NCBI GenBank assembly: GCA_963838495.1
Contig: CAWIRC010000002.1
Location: 620,001 to 684,000 of the forward strand
Source: JBEKIK01 sp963838495
GTDB lineage: Bacteria; Planctomycetota; Planctomycetia; Pirellulales; Thermoguttaceae
Direction of reading: 5' to 3'
Length of the DNA: 64,000 nt
Part shown: in pieces, positions 21,168-28,808 of the stretch
Layout of the letters: each line of letters opens with the position of its first letter
Position numbering within the stretch: the first letter of the stretch is position 1
Notes under the pieces: model-generated
What the model was told of the DNA's origin: nothing
What the model saw: the letters and a program-made list of their open reading frames with translations, nothing else
Databases searched by the model: none
Made by a program: the position numbers and the translations under genes

Positions 21168-21203
21168 TCCCCTCTCCCTTTGGGAGAGGGTTAGGGTGAG
21201 GGC
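21168..21203. repeat. CCCTCACC-type palindromic repeat
   Basis: CCCCTCTCCCTTTGGGAGAG continued by GGTTAGGGTGAGGGC. It forms a stable hairpin in the spacer upstream of doxX. The same family is seen at 16419, 36252, 51658 and 63459. Confidence 0.8.
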
Positions 21204-21360
21204 TAAGAGAATTAATGTTTATGCTCTGTACAGCAGGCAATAATCATTTTGTATCATATACACAAGTCGGGAAATATCAATTGCCGCCTCCCCGGCCGTA
21301 TGCTAAAATGCCGCAGGTTGACAGCCGTTTGCTTTACCCATATTTGTGCGGGATTTCTTT

Positions 21361-21630
21361 ATGACAGATGCCGTGCCGATACAGAACGACAAAAGAGCGA
21401 CGCTCGGCAAAATCGGGCTGGGGCTATCTCTAGTGCCCTGGCTAGTAGTTGCGATAATGATGATTCTGCAGCCCGGATGACGGTCCCCCTTCGCATTTCT
21501 CGGAGAAATGCTCGTACTTTTAGTGCCACCCGCGGCCCTGGTGACCAACATCGTGGCCGTCGTCCTGGACAAATTCAAGGCCTACGCCCGCTCAATTCCA
21601 ATCCTTCATTCTTTATCTAAGGACTTCTAA
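21361..21630 (+). CDS. Small two-helix membrane protein ORF interrupted by an in-frame TGA
   Basis: From the ATG at 21361 the frame runs 39 codons to a TGA (21478-21480) and then stays open, in the same frame, for 49 more codons to TAA at 21628. Both sides look coding: a charged N-terminus, a hydrophobic helix (IGLGLSLVPWLVVAIMMIL), PG, the TGA, then FLGEMLVLLVPPAALVTNIV and a basic C-terminus. Thirteen bases after TGA stands the perfect hairpin GCATTTCT-CGG-AGAAATGC. This could be a selenocysteine UGA, a nonsense pseudogene or an error. No family recognised. Ribosome binding site is weak (GGGATTTCTTT). Confidence 0.35.
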
Positions 21631-22555
21631 CAATATCTGGAGACCATCACCCTCGGCCCCTTTCCCACGACCAACCGACCATGCTCCGCATGGTGCCCGT
21701 CGGTGCCCGGCGAGGGTGGGATCGTTCGAGTTCCAAAGTTAATTCCCCCGATATCTCTGCGAGCGTTTGCGCCGAAGGCGCCGCTGCGATCTTTTTCAGG
21801 CTCGGTGCTGAAATCGACAAGTTCCAAAGTGCTGCGGCGGACTAGGCGGCCATTGGCGTCGAGTTCCTTGGAGGTATGGCTGACGATGCCGCCGGGTATT
21901 TCAGGACAAATGGCCGCCAGCGTGCAGATCGTGCCCTTGGCGGTCTTTTGCACGGTCTTTACATAGGCCGCGCCGTGCAACAGGCCCGATATTTTGCAGG
22001 GCATGTCCAGGGCCTGGACCATAACGCTGGTTTCGCCGATGTTTTTGCCATCGGCGTCGCTGGTCACGCTCTCGCGTTTCAAGACGTATGGCGGCACCGC
22101 GGCGGAATAATAAATCGTGGCGATAGTTTTGCCGCCGGCATTGGGCGATTCGATCTGGCGCACCTGGCAGGGAAAGATCCGCTCTTCGATCTTCACCTGG
22201 CCGGCGGCGGGCTCTTTGATTTTCAGCCCCGGCGATTGTTGTTCGCCGTAATAATTCTGTTTGATGATTTGCGGTTCGCCGTCGATACGCCTTCCGGCCA
22301 TTTCCACATAAACCCGCATTTCCAGGGTTACGCCGTCGTCGTCGTTGTCGAGCAACGTGGTTTTGCAGTCGCTGGTGCTTGTCCCGGCGGCTGCGCCTTG
22401 TTCGCTGAAGTTTTCTGTAACCACGCGCACCAGTTTCCAGGCCCCGGGCTCGAACTTACCCCAGGGATGGAGTTGCTGGGGAGGGGGCGTTTCCTGGGCC
22501 CGGCGCAACTCACCAGGAAACATGCAATCATTGCCACGATCAACGCGCTTTTCAT
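21627..22555 (-). CDS. Hypothetical lipoprotein, one frameshift, repeat-derived C-terminus
   Basis: The ATG at 22555 starts a lipoprotein signal peptide (MKSALIVAMIACFLVSC, lipobox LVSC). The frame changes near 22490; beyond it lies GKFEPGAWKLVRVVTENFSE and a mixed alpha/beta region of about 250 residues with no recognised domain. The last about 30 residues (PGTDGHHAEHGRLVVGKGPR) are encoded by a palindromic repeat with GGGCACCATGCGG / AGCATGGTCGG, so the native end is probably lost or shifted. Function unknown. It ends convergently with the small UGA-interrupted ORF. Confidence 0.6.
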
Positions 22556-22713
22556 TTCCGCAAAGCGGCCGAGTAGCAGGCTGTTCCTCCTTCGTGCCGG
22601 AACAACACGCGATGTACGCCGCCTACATCGAACGGTACACGGAGTGTGCCTGCTGCATTGGATAAGGCACATTTTTAAGCCCTTATGCTGATGTCAAAGA
22701 TTTTTGCGGTCCG

Positions 22714-24110
22714 TCACGGTTTACTCAAGGCTTCCAAGGCCGAGAGCATCTCGATGTCTTGGCGGGGGAACACGCTGCGCAGATCCAAGAGCAGCCGGTC
22801 TTCGCGCACCCGGCCCACAACCGCAGGCACACCGGTCCGCAACGCCGCGGCCAGCCGGTCTACCGACCACGACGCCGGCTTAAGCGCCACGCACCAGGTT
22901 TTCAACTGCTGGGTTGGGATCGATCCGCCGCCAAGATAAGTAACGTCGCATATCGCCTCGGCCGAAGCGATCAAGGTCTTAAGCGCCGCCATTTGCGGGG
23001 CCAATCGCTCGGCACGGTTTTTGAGATTTTCCTCGGACGTAGTTAAGAGTCGCAATAGCGGCACAGCCAGCCGGGCCTTTTCCGCATCGCGGTAAAGACG
23101 CAGCGTGGCGGCCAGGGCGGCCAGTGTGATCTTATCGACCCTAAGCGCCCGGGCCAACGGATGCCGTTCGATTTTTTCCAAGAGCGATTTTCGCCCGGCG
23201 ATTATCCCGCATTGCGGGCCGCCGAAAAGTTTGTCGCCGCTAAAGAGCACCACGTCCGCACCCGCGCGGATGCTTTCGCTCGCCACAGGTTCGCCGCGGA
23301 AACCGAAGCGGTCGAAATCTACCATCGCCCCGGAGCCGATGTCGTGGATCACCGGCAGCTTGTGTTTCCGTCCCAGTTCGACCAACTCCGGCAGTTCCAC
23401 GCTTTCGGTAAAGCCCACCACCACGAAATTGCTGGGATGAACCAGGAGCAAGGCGGCGGTCTGCTCGCCGATTGCCCGAACATAGTCGGAAAGATGGGTC
23501 TTGTTGGTCGAGCCCACCTCGCGGAGCACCGCGCCGCTGGCTGCCATCACTTCAGGCAGACGAAAGCTGCCGCCGATCTCGATCAATTGACCGCGCGACA
23601 CGATCACCTCCCGCCCGGCGGCCAGGGCGGCCAGCGTAAGCATGGTTGCCCCGGCGTTGTTGTTCACCGCCGTCGCCGCTTCAGCCCCGGTCAGTTCCCT
23701 AAGCAGGCCTTCCACGGCCAAAGTGCGGTGCGAGCGCCGGCCGGTGGGCAAGTCCATTTCCACGCTGGCATAATCCCGGGCTACGGAGGTCATCTCGGCT
23801 ATCGCTTCGTCGGCCAGCGGAGAACGCCCCAGCCCGGTGTGCAAAAGAATGCCGGTGGCGTTTATCACCGGACGCAGCAAAGGCGTTTCGCCTTCCATGA
23901 TCCGCCGGGCGATCCGCTCGGCCAGGTCCGGAACGTTGGGCAGCGTCATCTCCGCCGCGGCGGTCTGCACTTCCACGCGCATTTCGTCCAGCGCCTGCGC
24001 ACCGCGCCCACCACGGCGTTGCGGCTGATCCTCTCGACCAGCGCCTTTAAAGGCGGGGCGTCCAACAACTCGCCGACCGAGGGAATATTTCGCAATGGAT
24101 TGGGCGACAT
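22714..24110 (-). CDS. selA: L-seryl-tRNA(Sec) selenium transferase SelA, one frameshift
   Basis: PLP enzyme that converts seryl-tRNA(Sec) to selenocysteinyl-tRNA(Sec) with selenophosphate. The correct N-terminus is the ATG at 24110 (MSPNPLRNIPSVGELLDAPP). It reaches the main frame after one missing base near 24005, in the stretch encoding GAVR-QALDEMRVEV. Family landmarks: NATGILLHTGLGRSPL, VNNNAGATMLTL, and the PLP-lysine motif SGDKLFGGPQCGII. Length about 465 residues is normal. No selB, selD or tRNA-Sec is adjacent. Its presence implies that the organism makes selenoproteins. Confidence 0.93.
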
Positions 24111-24342
24111 CGATGAAATAATTCAATATCAAGTTCCATAACAAACGTTTAGCAGCACGGAGATATTATGACATATAATGCATCTTTGGCCAAGTATGCC
24201 CTAAAAGGCGGAATATTATGTTAAAACGTTTCCGGGAAGGTAAAATATTAGGTGCATGAACAGCTTAATTTTGAAATTTCTACATATAATCGGGTTGTCA
24301 GATGAAGTTGCAATAATAGAAAAACTTAACTAGTATAGTGTA

Positions 24343-24598
24343 ATGGGTAATCTTGAAAAACTAATACCCCAGATACTTTGTGGCAAGGCCGATGCGAATA
24401 TTCACTTTATTGATCTTTGTGCTCTATTGATACATCTGGGTTTTTAAATAACGCATTAAAGGGAGCCATCACGTTTTTCGAAAAGCAGGTGTTGAAGAGA
24501 AAATAAACCTACAAAAAGACAATAATAAGGCAAAACCATTTCAAGTACGCCAAGTGCGGCAGGTAATTTTGAAATACAAGTTGGGAGAGATAAAGTGA
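24343..24598 (+). pseudogene. hicA: HicA-type toxin gene, disrupted
   Basis: The ATG at 24343 starts MGNLEKLIPQILCGKADANI and FIDLCALLIHLGF, matching the HicA/YcfA N-terminus. The frame then hits TAA near 24446. After a one-base shift it continues with IKGSHHVFRKAG, carrying the catalytic histidine motif GSHHxF, then KINLQKDNNKAKPFQVRQV and KYKLGEIK. Its TGA overlaps the ATG of hicB (TGATG). HicA is an mRNA-cleaving toxin. The break combines a stop and an insertion, so real inactivation is possible, although this assembly has many indels. Confidence 0.7.
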
Positions 24599-24810
24599 TG
24601 GATAAATACGAAATCATCATATATTGGAGTTCCGACGACGGCGCTTTTATTGCCGAAGTCCCTGAACTGCCGGGATGCATGGCCCATGGAACAAGTCACG
24701 AGCAAGCGTTGGGGAATATTAAAGCCGCCATAGATTTATGGATTCAAACGGCAAAAGAATTCAACGACCCAATTCCCCAGCCAAAAGGTCGAAAACTTGT
24801 CTATGCCTAA
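24598..24810 (+). CDS. hicB: HicB-family antitoxin
   Basis: 70 residues. The ATG overlaps the hicA stop, and GGGAGAG lies upstream. The sequence is the partial RNase H-like HicB fold: YEIIIYWSSDDGAFIAEVPE, then LPGCMAHGTSHEQALGNIKA, an AIDLWIQTA helix and a short C-terminus. There is no DNA-binding domain, as in short HicB proteins. It would neutralise HicA by binding it. With the toxin frame broken, it may persist without a partner. Confidence 0.88.
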   Translation: MDKYEIIIYWSSDDGAFIAEVPELPGCMAHGTSHEQALGNIKAAIDLWIQTAKEFNDPIPQPKGRKLVYA

Positions 24811-24826
24811 AGGCTCTATTAGGGCC

Positions 24827-25033
24827 TTATTGCAATCCCGCTTCTTTAGCCGTGGGAAACTTGTCGTCCTGGACCCTGTCGCGCAACTCGGCCTGCTTCG
24901 ATCTTAATCCGACCCTGGCCGGAATGTTGCGCACTGCCGCAGGCAATAAACTGCAACCTGCATGAGATAGGCACAAACAAGCCGCCAACCCTGACGCCGC
25001 CAATAAAGTCCTTGTTCTACAACTGCTAAACAT
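24827..25033 (-). CDS. Small lipoprotein, unknown function
   Basis: About 68 residues from the ATG at 25033. Signal peptide MFSSCRTRTLLAASGLAACL is followed by lipobox LSHAGC, and the mature part of about 37 residues is charged (ARVGLRSKQAELRDRVQDDK). It lies just upstream of a second small secreted protein on the same strand. Not recognised beyond the lipoprotein signal. Confidence 0.55.
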   Translation of the reverse strand: MFSSCRTRTLLAASGLAACLCLSHAGCSLLPAAVRNIPARVGLRSKQAELRDRVQDDKFPTAKEAGLQ

Positions 25034-25087
25034 TTTGCCTTGCTCGTAAGCAGCAATCATGCGCATGCTCCAAGGTGAGCGATGTTG

Positions 25088-25480
25088 CTAATCCAAACGC
25101 TGCTGGTTTATCCAATCGCTGGGACTGGTCTGTTTCTTGGTCTCTTCCTTGTGAAACATCGAGGAGAACCAGGACGGTTTCGACTCTTCCTTGGCTGGCT
25201 TGAAGTAGGGATTGGTGGGCGTGACCGTCTTTTGGGACGGCGATTTTTTCATTGACAATGCGTCGCCTACATTACTGAAAAATTTCTTCGTGCCCGTGGC
25301 CACTTTGCTCAGCACCGAGGGTTGGGGCTTCTTTTGTATAAGCGGATTTTTTTTCGCGTTGCTCTGGCCGTCGGGCGACAACATCGGCGCGGACGATTCG
25401 TCGCCTGGTGCCGGTCGATCGCCCACCAGAAAACTAAACGCCAAAACCAGCATGAAAATGCGGGCAATTCGAATGATCAT
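25088..25480 (-). CDS. Secreted basic hypothetical protein
   Basis: About 130 residues from the ATG at 25480, preceded by GAGGT. Signal peptide MIIRIARIFMLVLAFSFLVG. The mature protein is Lys/Ser/Pro-rich, with KVATGTKKFFSNVGDALSMK in the middle and SWFSSMFHKEE near the end. No domain recognised. A longer in-frame extension upstream exists but lacks a binding site and would bury the signal peptide. Confidence 0.6.
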   Translation of the reverse strand: MIIRIARIFMLVLAFSFLVGDRPAPGDESSAPMLSPDGQSNAKKNPLIQKKPQPSVLSKVATGTKKFFSNVGDALSMKKSPSQKTVTPTNPYFKPAKEESKPSWFSSMFHKEETKKQTSPSDWINQQRLD

Positions 25481-25838
25481 GACGAACCTCTTCGATTTGC
25501 TTTTTGACAAGATCCAATAATCAAAAAACCGGCCGCCCGGCAATTTGGCCGGAGTGCCTATAACTTCGGGATCAGAACCGTGGAAAAGATTTTTATGTTG
25601 GATTTGTGGCGGAAGTGTCCCAAAAAAATTCGCATCTGTCCAGGTCTTTTTTTCGCGAAAAAAACGTGCTGGTCTTGCGTATTCTGCCCAATTTATGCAC
25701 ATCTATTCGAAACTACCCCATAACACTGTTTATGGGGGGGATGGGAGTATCGAGTACGCCGGCCCATTGTCAGTTTTTATGTTTCCAATTATTATGGGAA
25801 AAGTTTTTATATAGACCCTTTCTATTGGCGGCCGCACA
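25481..25838. other. Divergent spacer upstream of proC
   Basis: About 360 bases. It holds the promoters of the secreted basic protein (minus) and proC (plus). I see a G7 run near 25734 and T/A-rich segments near 25780-25815, but no gene and no clear boxes. Confidence 0.4.
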
Positions 25839-26654
25839 ATGTTGAAACAGCGTATCGGATTTATCGGCGCCGGAAATATGGCCATGGCGCTTGGGCAGGG
25901 GTTCGTCCGCGCAGGGCTGACAAAGGGCGCGACTCTCCTCGCGGCAGATCCCAGCGAAACCGCCCGCACAAAATTCGCTCAGGCCACCGGCGGCCAGGCC
26001 ATCGAGGACAACGTCGCCGTCGCCGGAAAATCGGACGTGCTGTTTCTGGCGGTCAAGCCGCAATACATGGCCGCCGTCGCCACTGAGCTGGCCGGCAAAA
26101 TCCCCGCCGCCACGCTCGTTGTCTCTATCGCCGCCGGCGTGCGCCTGGCACGCCTGGCCGGCTGGCTGGGCCAGTCCGTGCGCCTGGTCCGGGTAATGCC
26201 CAACACTCCCTGCCTCATAGGCGAAGGAGCCTGCGGATATTGCCTCGGCGAACTAGCCACCCCGGAAGACGGCGAACTGGTGGGCAAACTCCTGGAAGCC
26301 GTGGGCACCGCCTGGCAGGTCGAAGAAAAACTGCTCGACGCCGTAACCGGCCTGTCCGGCTCCGGCCCCGCGTTTGTCTATATGATTATCGAGGCCCTAA
26401 GCGACGCCGGCGTGCGCATGGGCCTGCCCCGCCATATCGCCTCCTCCTTGGCCGCCGAAACCATCCGCGGCGCCGTCAACATGGTGCTTTCCACCGGCGA
26501 GCATCCGGCCGTGCTCAAGGACCGCGTCGCCAGCCCGGGCGGAACAACTATCGCCGGCCTGCAAGTCTTGGAGCAAGGCGCAGTCAGGGCCACGCTCATC
26601 GCCGCCGTCAAAGCCGCCACCGAACGATCCATCGAATTAGGAATTAAAGATTAA
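25839..26654 (+). CDS. proC: Pyrroline-5-carboxylate reductase
   Basis: 271 residues, the normal length, intact. It catalyses the last step of proline synthesis, NAD(P)H-dependent reduction of pyrroline-5-carboxylate. The N-terminal Rossmann motif is IGFIGAGNMAMALGQGF. VMPNTPCLIGEGACGY and the C-terminal dimerisation/active region (GLSGSGPAFVYMIIEALSDA; DRVASPGGTTIAGL) match the family signature. It stands alone between a divergent small gene and a hairpin spacer. Confidence 0.96.
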   Translation: MLKQRIGFIGAGNMAMALGQGFVRAGLTKGATLLAADPSETARTKFAQATGGQAIEDNVAVAGKSDVLFLAVKPQYMAAVATELAGKIPAATLVVSIAAGVRLARLAGWLGQSVRLVRVMPNTPCLIGEGACGYCLGELATPEDGELVGKLLEAVGTAWQVEEKLLDAVTGLSGSGPAFVYMIIEALSDAGVRMGLPRHIASSLAAETIRGAVNMVLSTGEHPAVLKDRVASPGGTTIAGLQVLEQGAVRATLIAAVKAATERSIELGIKD

Positions 26655-26710
26655 AAAATTGGAGCTACTATTTAGATCCTCATATTACATACTAATTTTT
26701 ACATGCTCTT

Positions 26711-26740
26711 ATTTAGCCCCCGGTGATTACACCGGGGGCC
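26711..26740. repeat. CCCCCGGTG hairpin repeat, copy 1
   Basis: TTTAGCCCCCGGTGATTACA followed by CCGGGGGC: a nine-base stem. There is no T-run after it, so it is not a classic terminator. Identical stems occur at 53127 and 59644. Confidence 0.75.
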
Positions 26741-26832
26741 TGGTTGAATATAAATAAAAGTTGAATAACACTAAAAAAACCGTTCCCAGTCCCGCTGAAA
26801 ACCGACAACCGAAAACTGTTGACTTACATATC

Positions 26833-27330
26833 ATGTCCACTTTCGAAGACCATAATTACCGCTGGCGCGAGACGTATTTTGTGCTCTTCGACGCCAAAAA
26901 ACGGCCCAAATTGCAATCCGTGGCCAAAAGCATCCAGGACCTCAACAGCCGCTACGAACTGAAAAACCTTAGCGCCGACGAGCACGAGCGCATCGAATCG
27001 CTAACGATAATCTCCCCCGAAGACTACGCCGCGCTGGATATCTGCTTTACCAGCGGCGACGAGGTGCGCGAACAGGCCGCCGCCCTGGTCGCAGACCTGA
27101 AAAAATCAGCCGGCGACACCGGCGCCGAAATACCGGAGCAAAAACTCCTCTCCTACAACGGCCGCTTCGACGTCCTGCACTTCGAACGCATCGGCGAAAC
27201 CTCCGACGAGGAAGACGACGAAATGCTCGATCCCAGCGCGCTTTTAATCGTCCTGGAAACGCTGGCCAAACTCACCGGCGGCGTCGCCGTCGACCCCCAG
27301 TCCGGCACGATCTTAGATAATGCAGAATGA
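26833..27330 (+). CDS. Conserved planctomycete-style hypothetical protein
   Basis: 165 residues from the ATG at 26833 (MSTFEDHNYRWRETYFVLFD). An upstream in-frame TTG would translate a heptad array and is less likely. The protein is acidic, mixed alpha/beta, with a run GETSDEEDDEM near residue 135. The N-terminus resembles small cytosolic proteins I recall from planctomycetes; no function known. Its final codons and stop lie inside a 7-bp-period array. It precedes the EF-P-like gene by 114 bases on the same strand. Confidence 0.7.
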   Translation: MSTFEDHNYRWRETYFVLFDAKKRPKLQSVAKSIQDLNSRYELKNLSADEHERIESLTIISPEDYAALDICFTSGDEVREQAAALVADLKKSAGDTGAEIPEQKLLSYNGRFDVLHFERIGETSDEEDDEMLDPSALLIVLETLAKLTGGVAVDPQSGTILDNAE

Positions 27331-27444
27331 TGAATGCTGAATGTTGAATTTTCCAATGAAACCGCTTGCGGTTTCGCGCTGACCACCGTCCAACGCCCAC
27401 TGCCAAATAACTGAAAACTGTAAACTGACAACTAAAAACTACCC
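27319..27444. repeat. Composite heptad-palindrome-heptad element 1
   Basis: Left arm: AATGCAG, AATGATG, AATGCTG, AATGTTG, AATTTTC. Centre: palindrome ACCGCTTGCGGT at 27361 followed by TTCGCG. Right arm from about 27382: nine heptamers ending AACTGAA, AACTGTA, AACTGAC, AACTAAA, AACTACC one base before the next ATG. It spans the whole gap between two genes. Confidence 0.85.
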
Positions 27445-28006
27445 ATGCTGGCCAAAGACATCAAACGCGGACACATCGTAAACTACAACGGCGCACCCTG
27501 CATGATCGAGACCATCAACGTGCAAAGCCCATCCGCGCGGGGCGGCCACGCTCTATAAATTCAAGGCCCGAAACCTCATCACCAAGCAGAAAGTCAACAT
27601 CACGCTTAAAGGCCCTGATTCACTCCCCGAGGCCGATTTTGCCAAGCGCCCCGTGAAATACATGTATTCCGACCCCGCCGAAGTGCATTTCCTCGACCAG
27701 GAAGACTACAACGATTACGCCCTGCCCAAGGCCGACCTGCAAGAAGAATTAAATTATCTTACCGAAAACCTCGAGGGCGTGATGGCCTTGATCTACAACG
27801 ACCAGTGCGTGGGCATCCAACTCCCCCTCACCGTGGAGCTAAAAGTCGTGGAGTGCGACCCGGGCATCAAAGGCGCCTCCGCCACCGCACGCACAAAACC
27901 CGCCAAACTCGAAACCGGACTCGTCGTCCAAGTGCCCGAATACCTCTCCCAAGGCGAAACCATCAAGGTCGATACCCGCAACGCGGCCTACATTTCCCGG
28001 GCGTAA
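27445..28006 (+). CDS. EF-P-like translation factor of the YeiP/EfpL type, one frameshift
   Basis: Three-domain elongation factor P homologue that rescues ribosomes stalled at proline-rich motifs. The start ATG directly follows a heptad array. The tip loop reads VQSPSARGAATLYK, with Arg where canonical EF-P has the modified Lys. The C-terminal domain has DPGIKGASATARTKPAKLET and VQVPEYLSQGE, closer to YeiP/EfpL than to EF-P. The frame changes near 27535 in CGCGCGGGGCGG, inside the tip loop, where two missing bases or one extra would explain it. About 187 residues, normal length. The loop itself should be confirmed because the break lies in it. Confidence 0.9.
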
Positions 28007-28029
28007 TTTTATGATCGAATGATTCACTT

Positions 28030-28401
28030 TCATTCTGTTCGTTTGAACGGCCGGCGGTTTTCGTCACTCGTCAACTTGAACGACTCCGGCATGGGGAGAT
28101 TAAGAATTTGCACTAAGAGCATCAGCACGCCGAGGATGATGGTCAGTATCGGCACCTCTTGATCGATCGGCAGTTTACCCATCTGGCGCAGCAGCGAGCA
28201 GACCGATCCGATCATCAAGAACGGGCCGACAACGACTGTTAATTTGTTGACGCCGCCCAGCAGCAGTGTAATTATGCCCACCGCCGCCAGCCCCACGGTC
28301 CAAATCCAGTCCACGCCCGGCATTATTTCCAGGATGTTCAACAGCCAGGTAACGCCCAGGGCAATGACCAAAATCGGCGCAATAAGATCTTTTAGTTTCA
28401 T
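28030..28401 (-). CDS. Small four-helix membrane protein
   Basis: 123 residues from the ATG at 28401, preceded by AAAGGAAAAT. Four membrane segments: LIAPILVIALGVTWLLNIL, IWTVGLAAVGIITLLLGGV, KLTVVVGPFLMIGSVCSLL and VPILTIILGVLMLLVQIL. The basic C-terminus is cytosolic. It resembles LiaF-type or DUF5668-like membrane modules in layout only; no function assigned. Convergent with the EF-P-like gene. Confidence 0.7.
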   Translation of the reverse strand: MKLKDLIAPILVIALGVTWLLNILEIMPGVDWIWTVGLAAVGIITLLLGGVNKLTVVVGPFLMIGSVCSLLRQMGKLPIDQEVPILTIILGVLMLLVQILNLPMPESFKLTSDENRRPFKRTE

Positions 28402-28460
28402 ATTTTCCTTTCTAATTTTATGACCGATATTTCCATGATCTGAACTCATTTAAAAATATT

Positions 28461-28796
28461 TTACATCGACAACATCAACCACGTCAAAAACACGGCAAAG
28501 GCAAGCAAAGCCAAGCTTATAAGTAAACCAAAGACCGCTCTCGCCGTCTCTTTAAGTCTGCTGGAAATCCAACCGGTTAAAACAGCGAGCACGATGCCGA
28601 CGGGCAATGTCCAATGCCACCTTAAACCAAACAATAACGAAGCCTGCCATGATGCCGGATTTTCCGGATCCTGGACCATGCCTGCGATCCGGGGACATAC
28701 GACTCCGGCAAAAAACGCGAGAAAAATCATTGCAACTCCCTGCAGGATCGCAATTTTACTCAATGCTCGACCAGTGTGTTTTCCATTAGCGTCCAT
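28461..28796 (-). CDS. Small three-helix membrane protein
   Basis: 111 residues with helices IAILQGVAMIFLAFFAGVV, WTLPVGIVLAVLTGWISSRL and AVFGLLISLALLAFAVFLTW. No domain recognised. It lies directly downstream of xseA on the same strand with a 12-base gap, so it is probably in the same transcript. Confidence 0.65.
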   Translation of the reverse strand: MDANGKHTGRALSKIAILQGVAMIFLAFFAGVVCPRIAGMVQDPENPASWQASLLFGLRWHWTLPVGIVLAVLTGWISSRLKETARAVFGLLISLALLAFAVFLTWLMLSM

Positions 28797-28808
28797 TTTA
28801 TTCCTCGG

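Noticed and set aside
21478..21480. TGA read as an ordinary amino acid (alternative genetic code)
   Set aside because: TGA serves as the terminal stop of many other genes here, for example hicA, dapF and mazG.
26711..26740. Intrinsic terminator after proC
   Set aside because: The stem is strong but lacks a T-run, and the same hairpin occurs upstream of start codons at 53127 and 59644, so it is a repeat.
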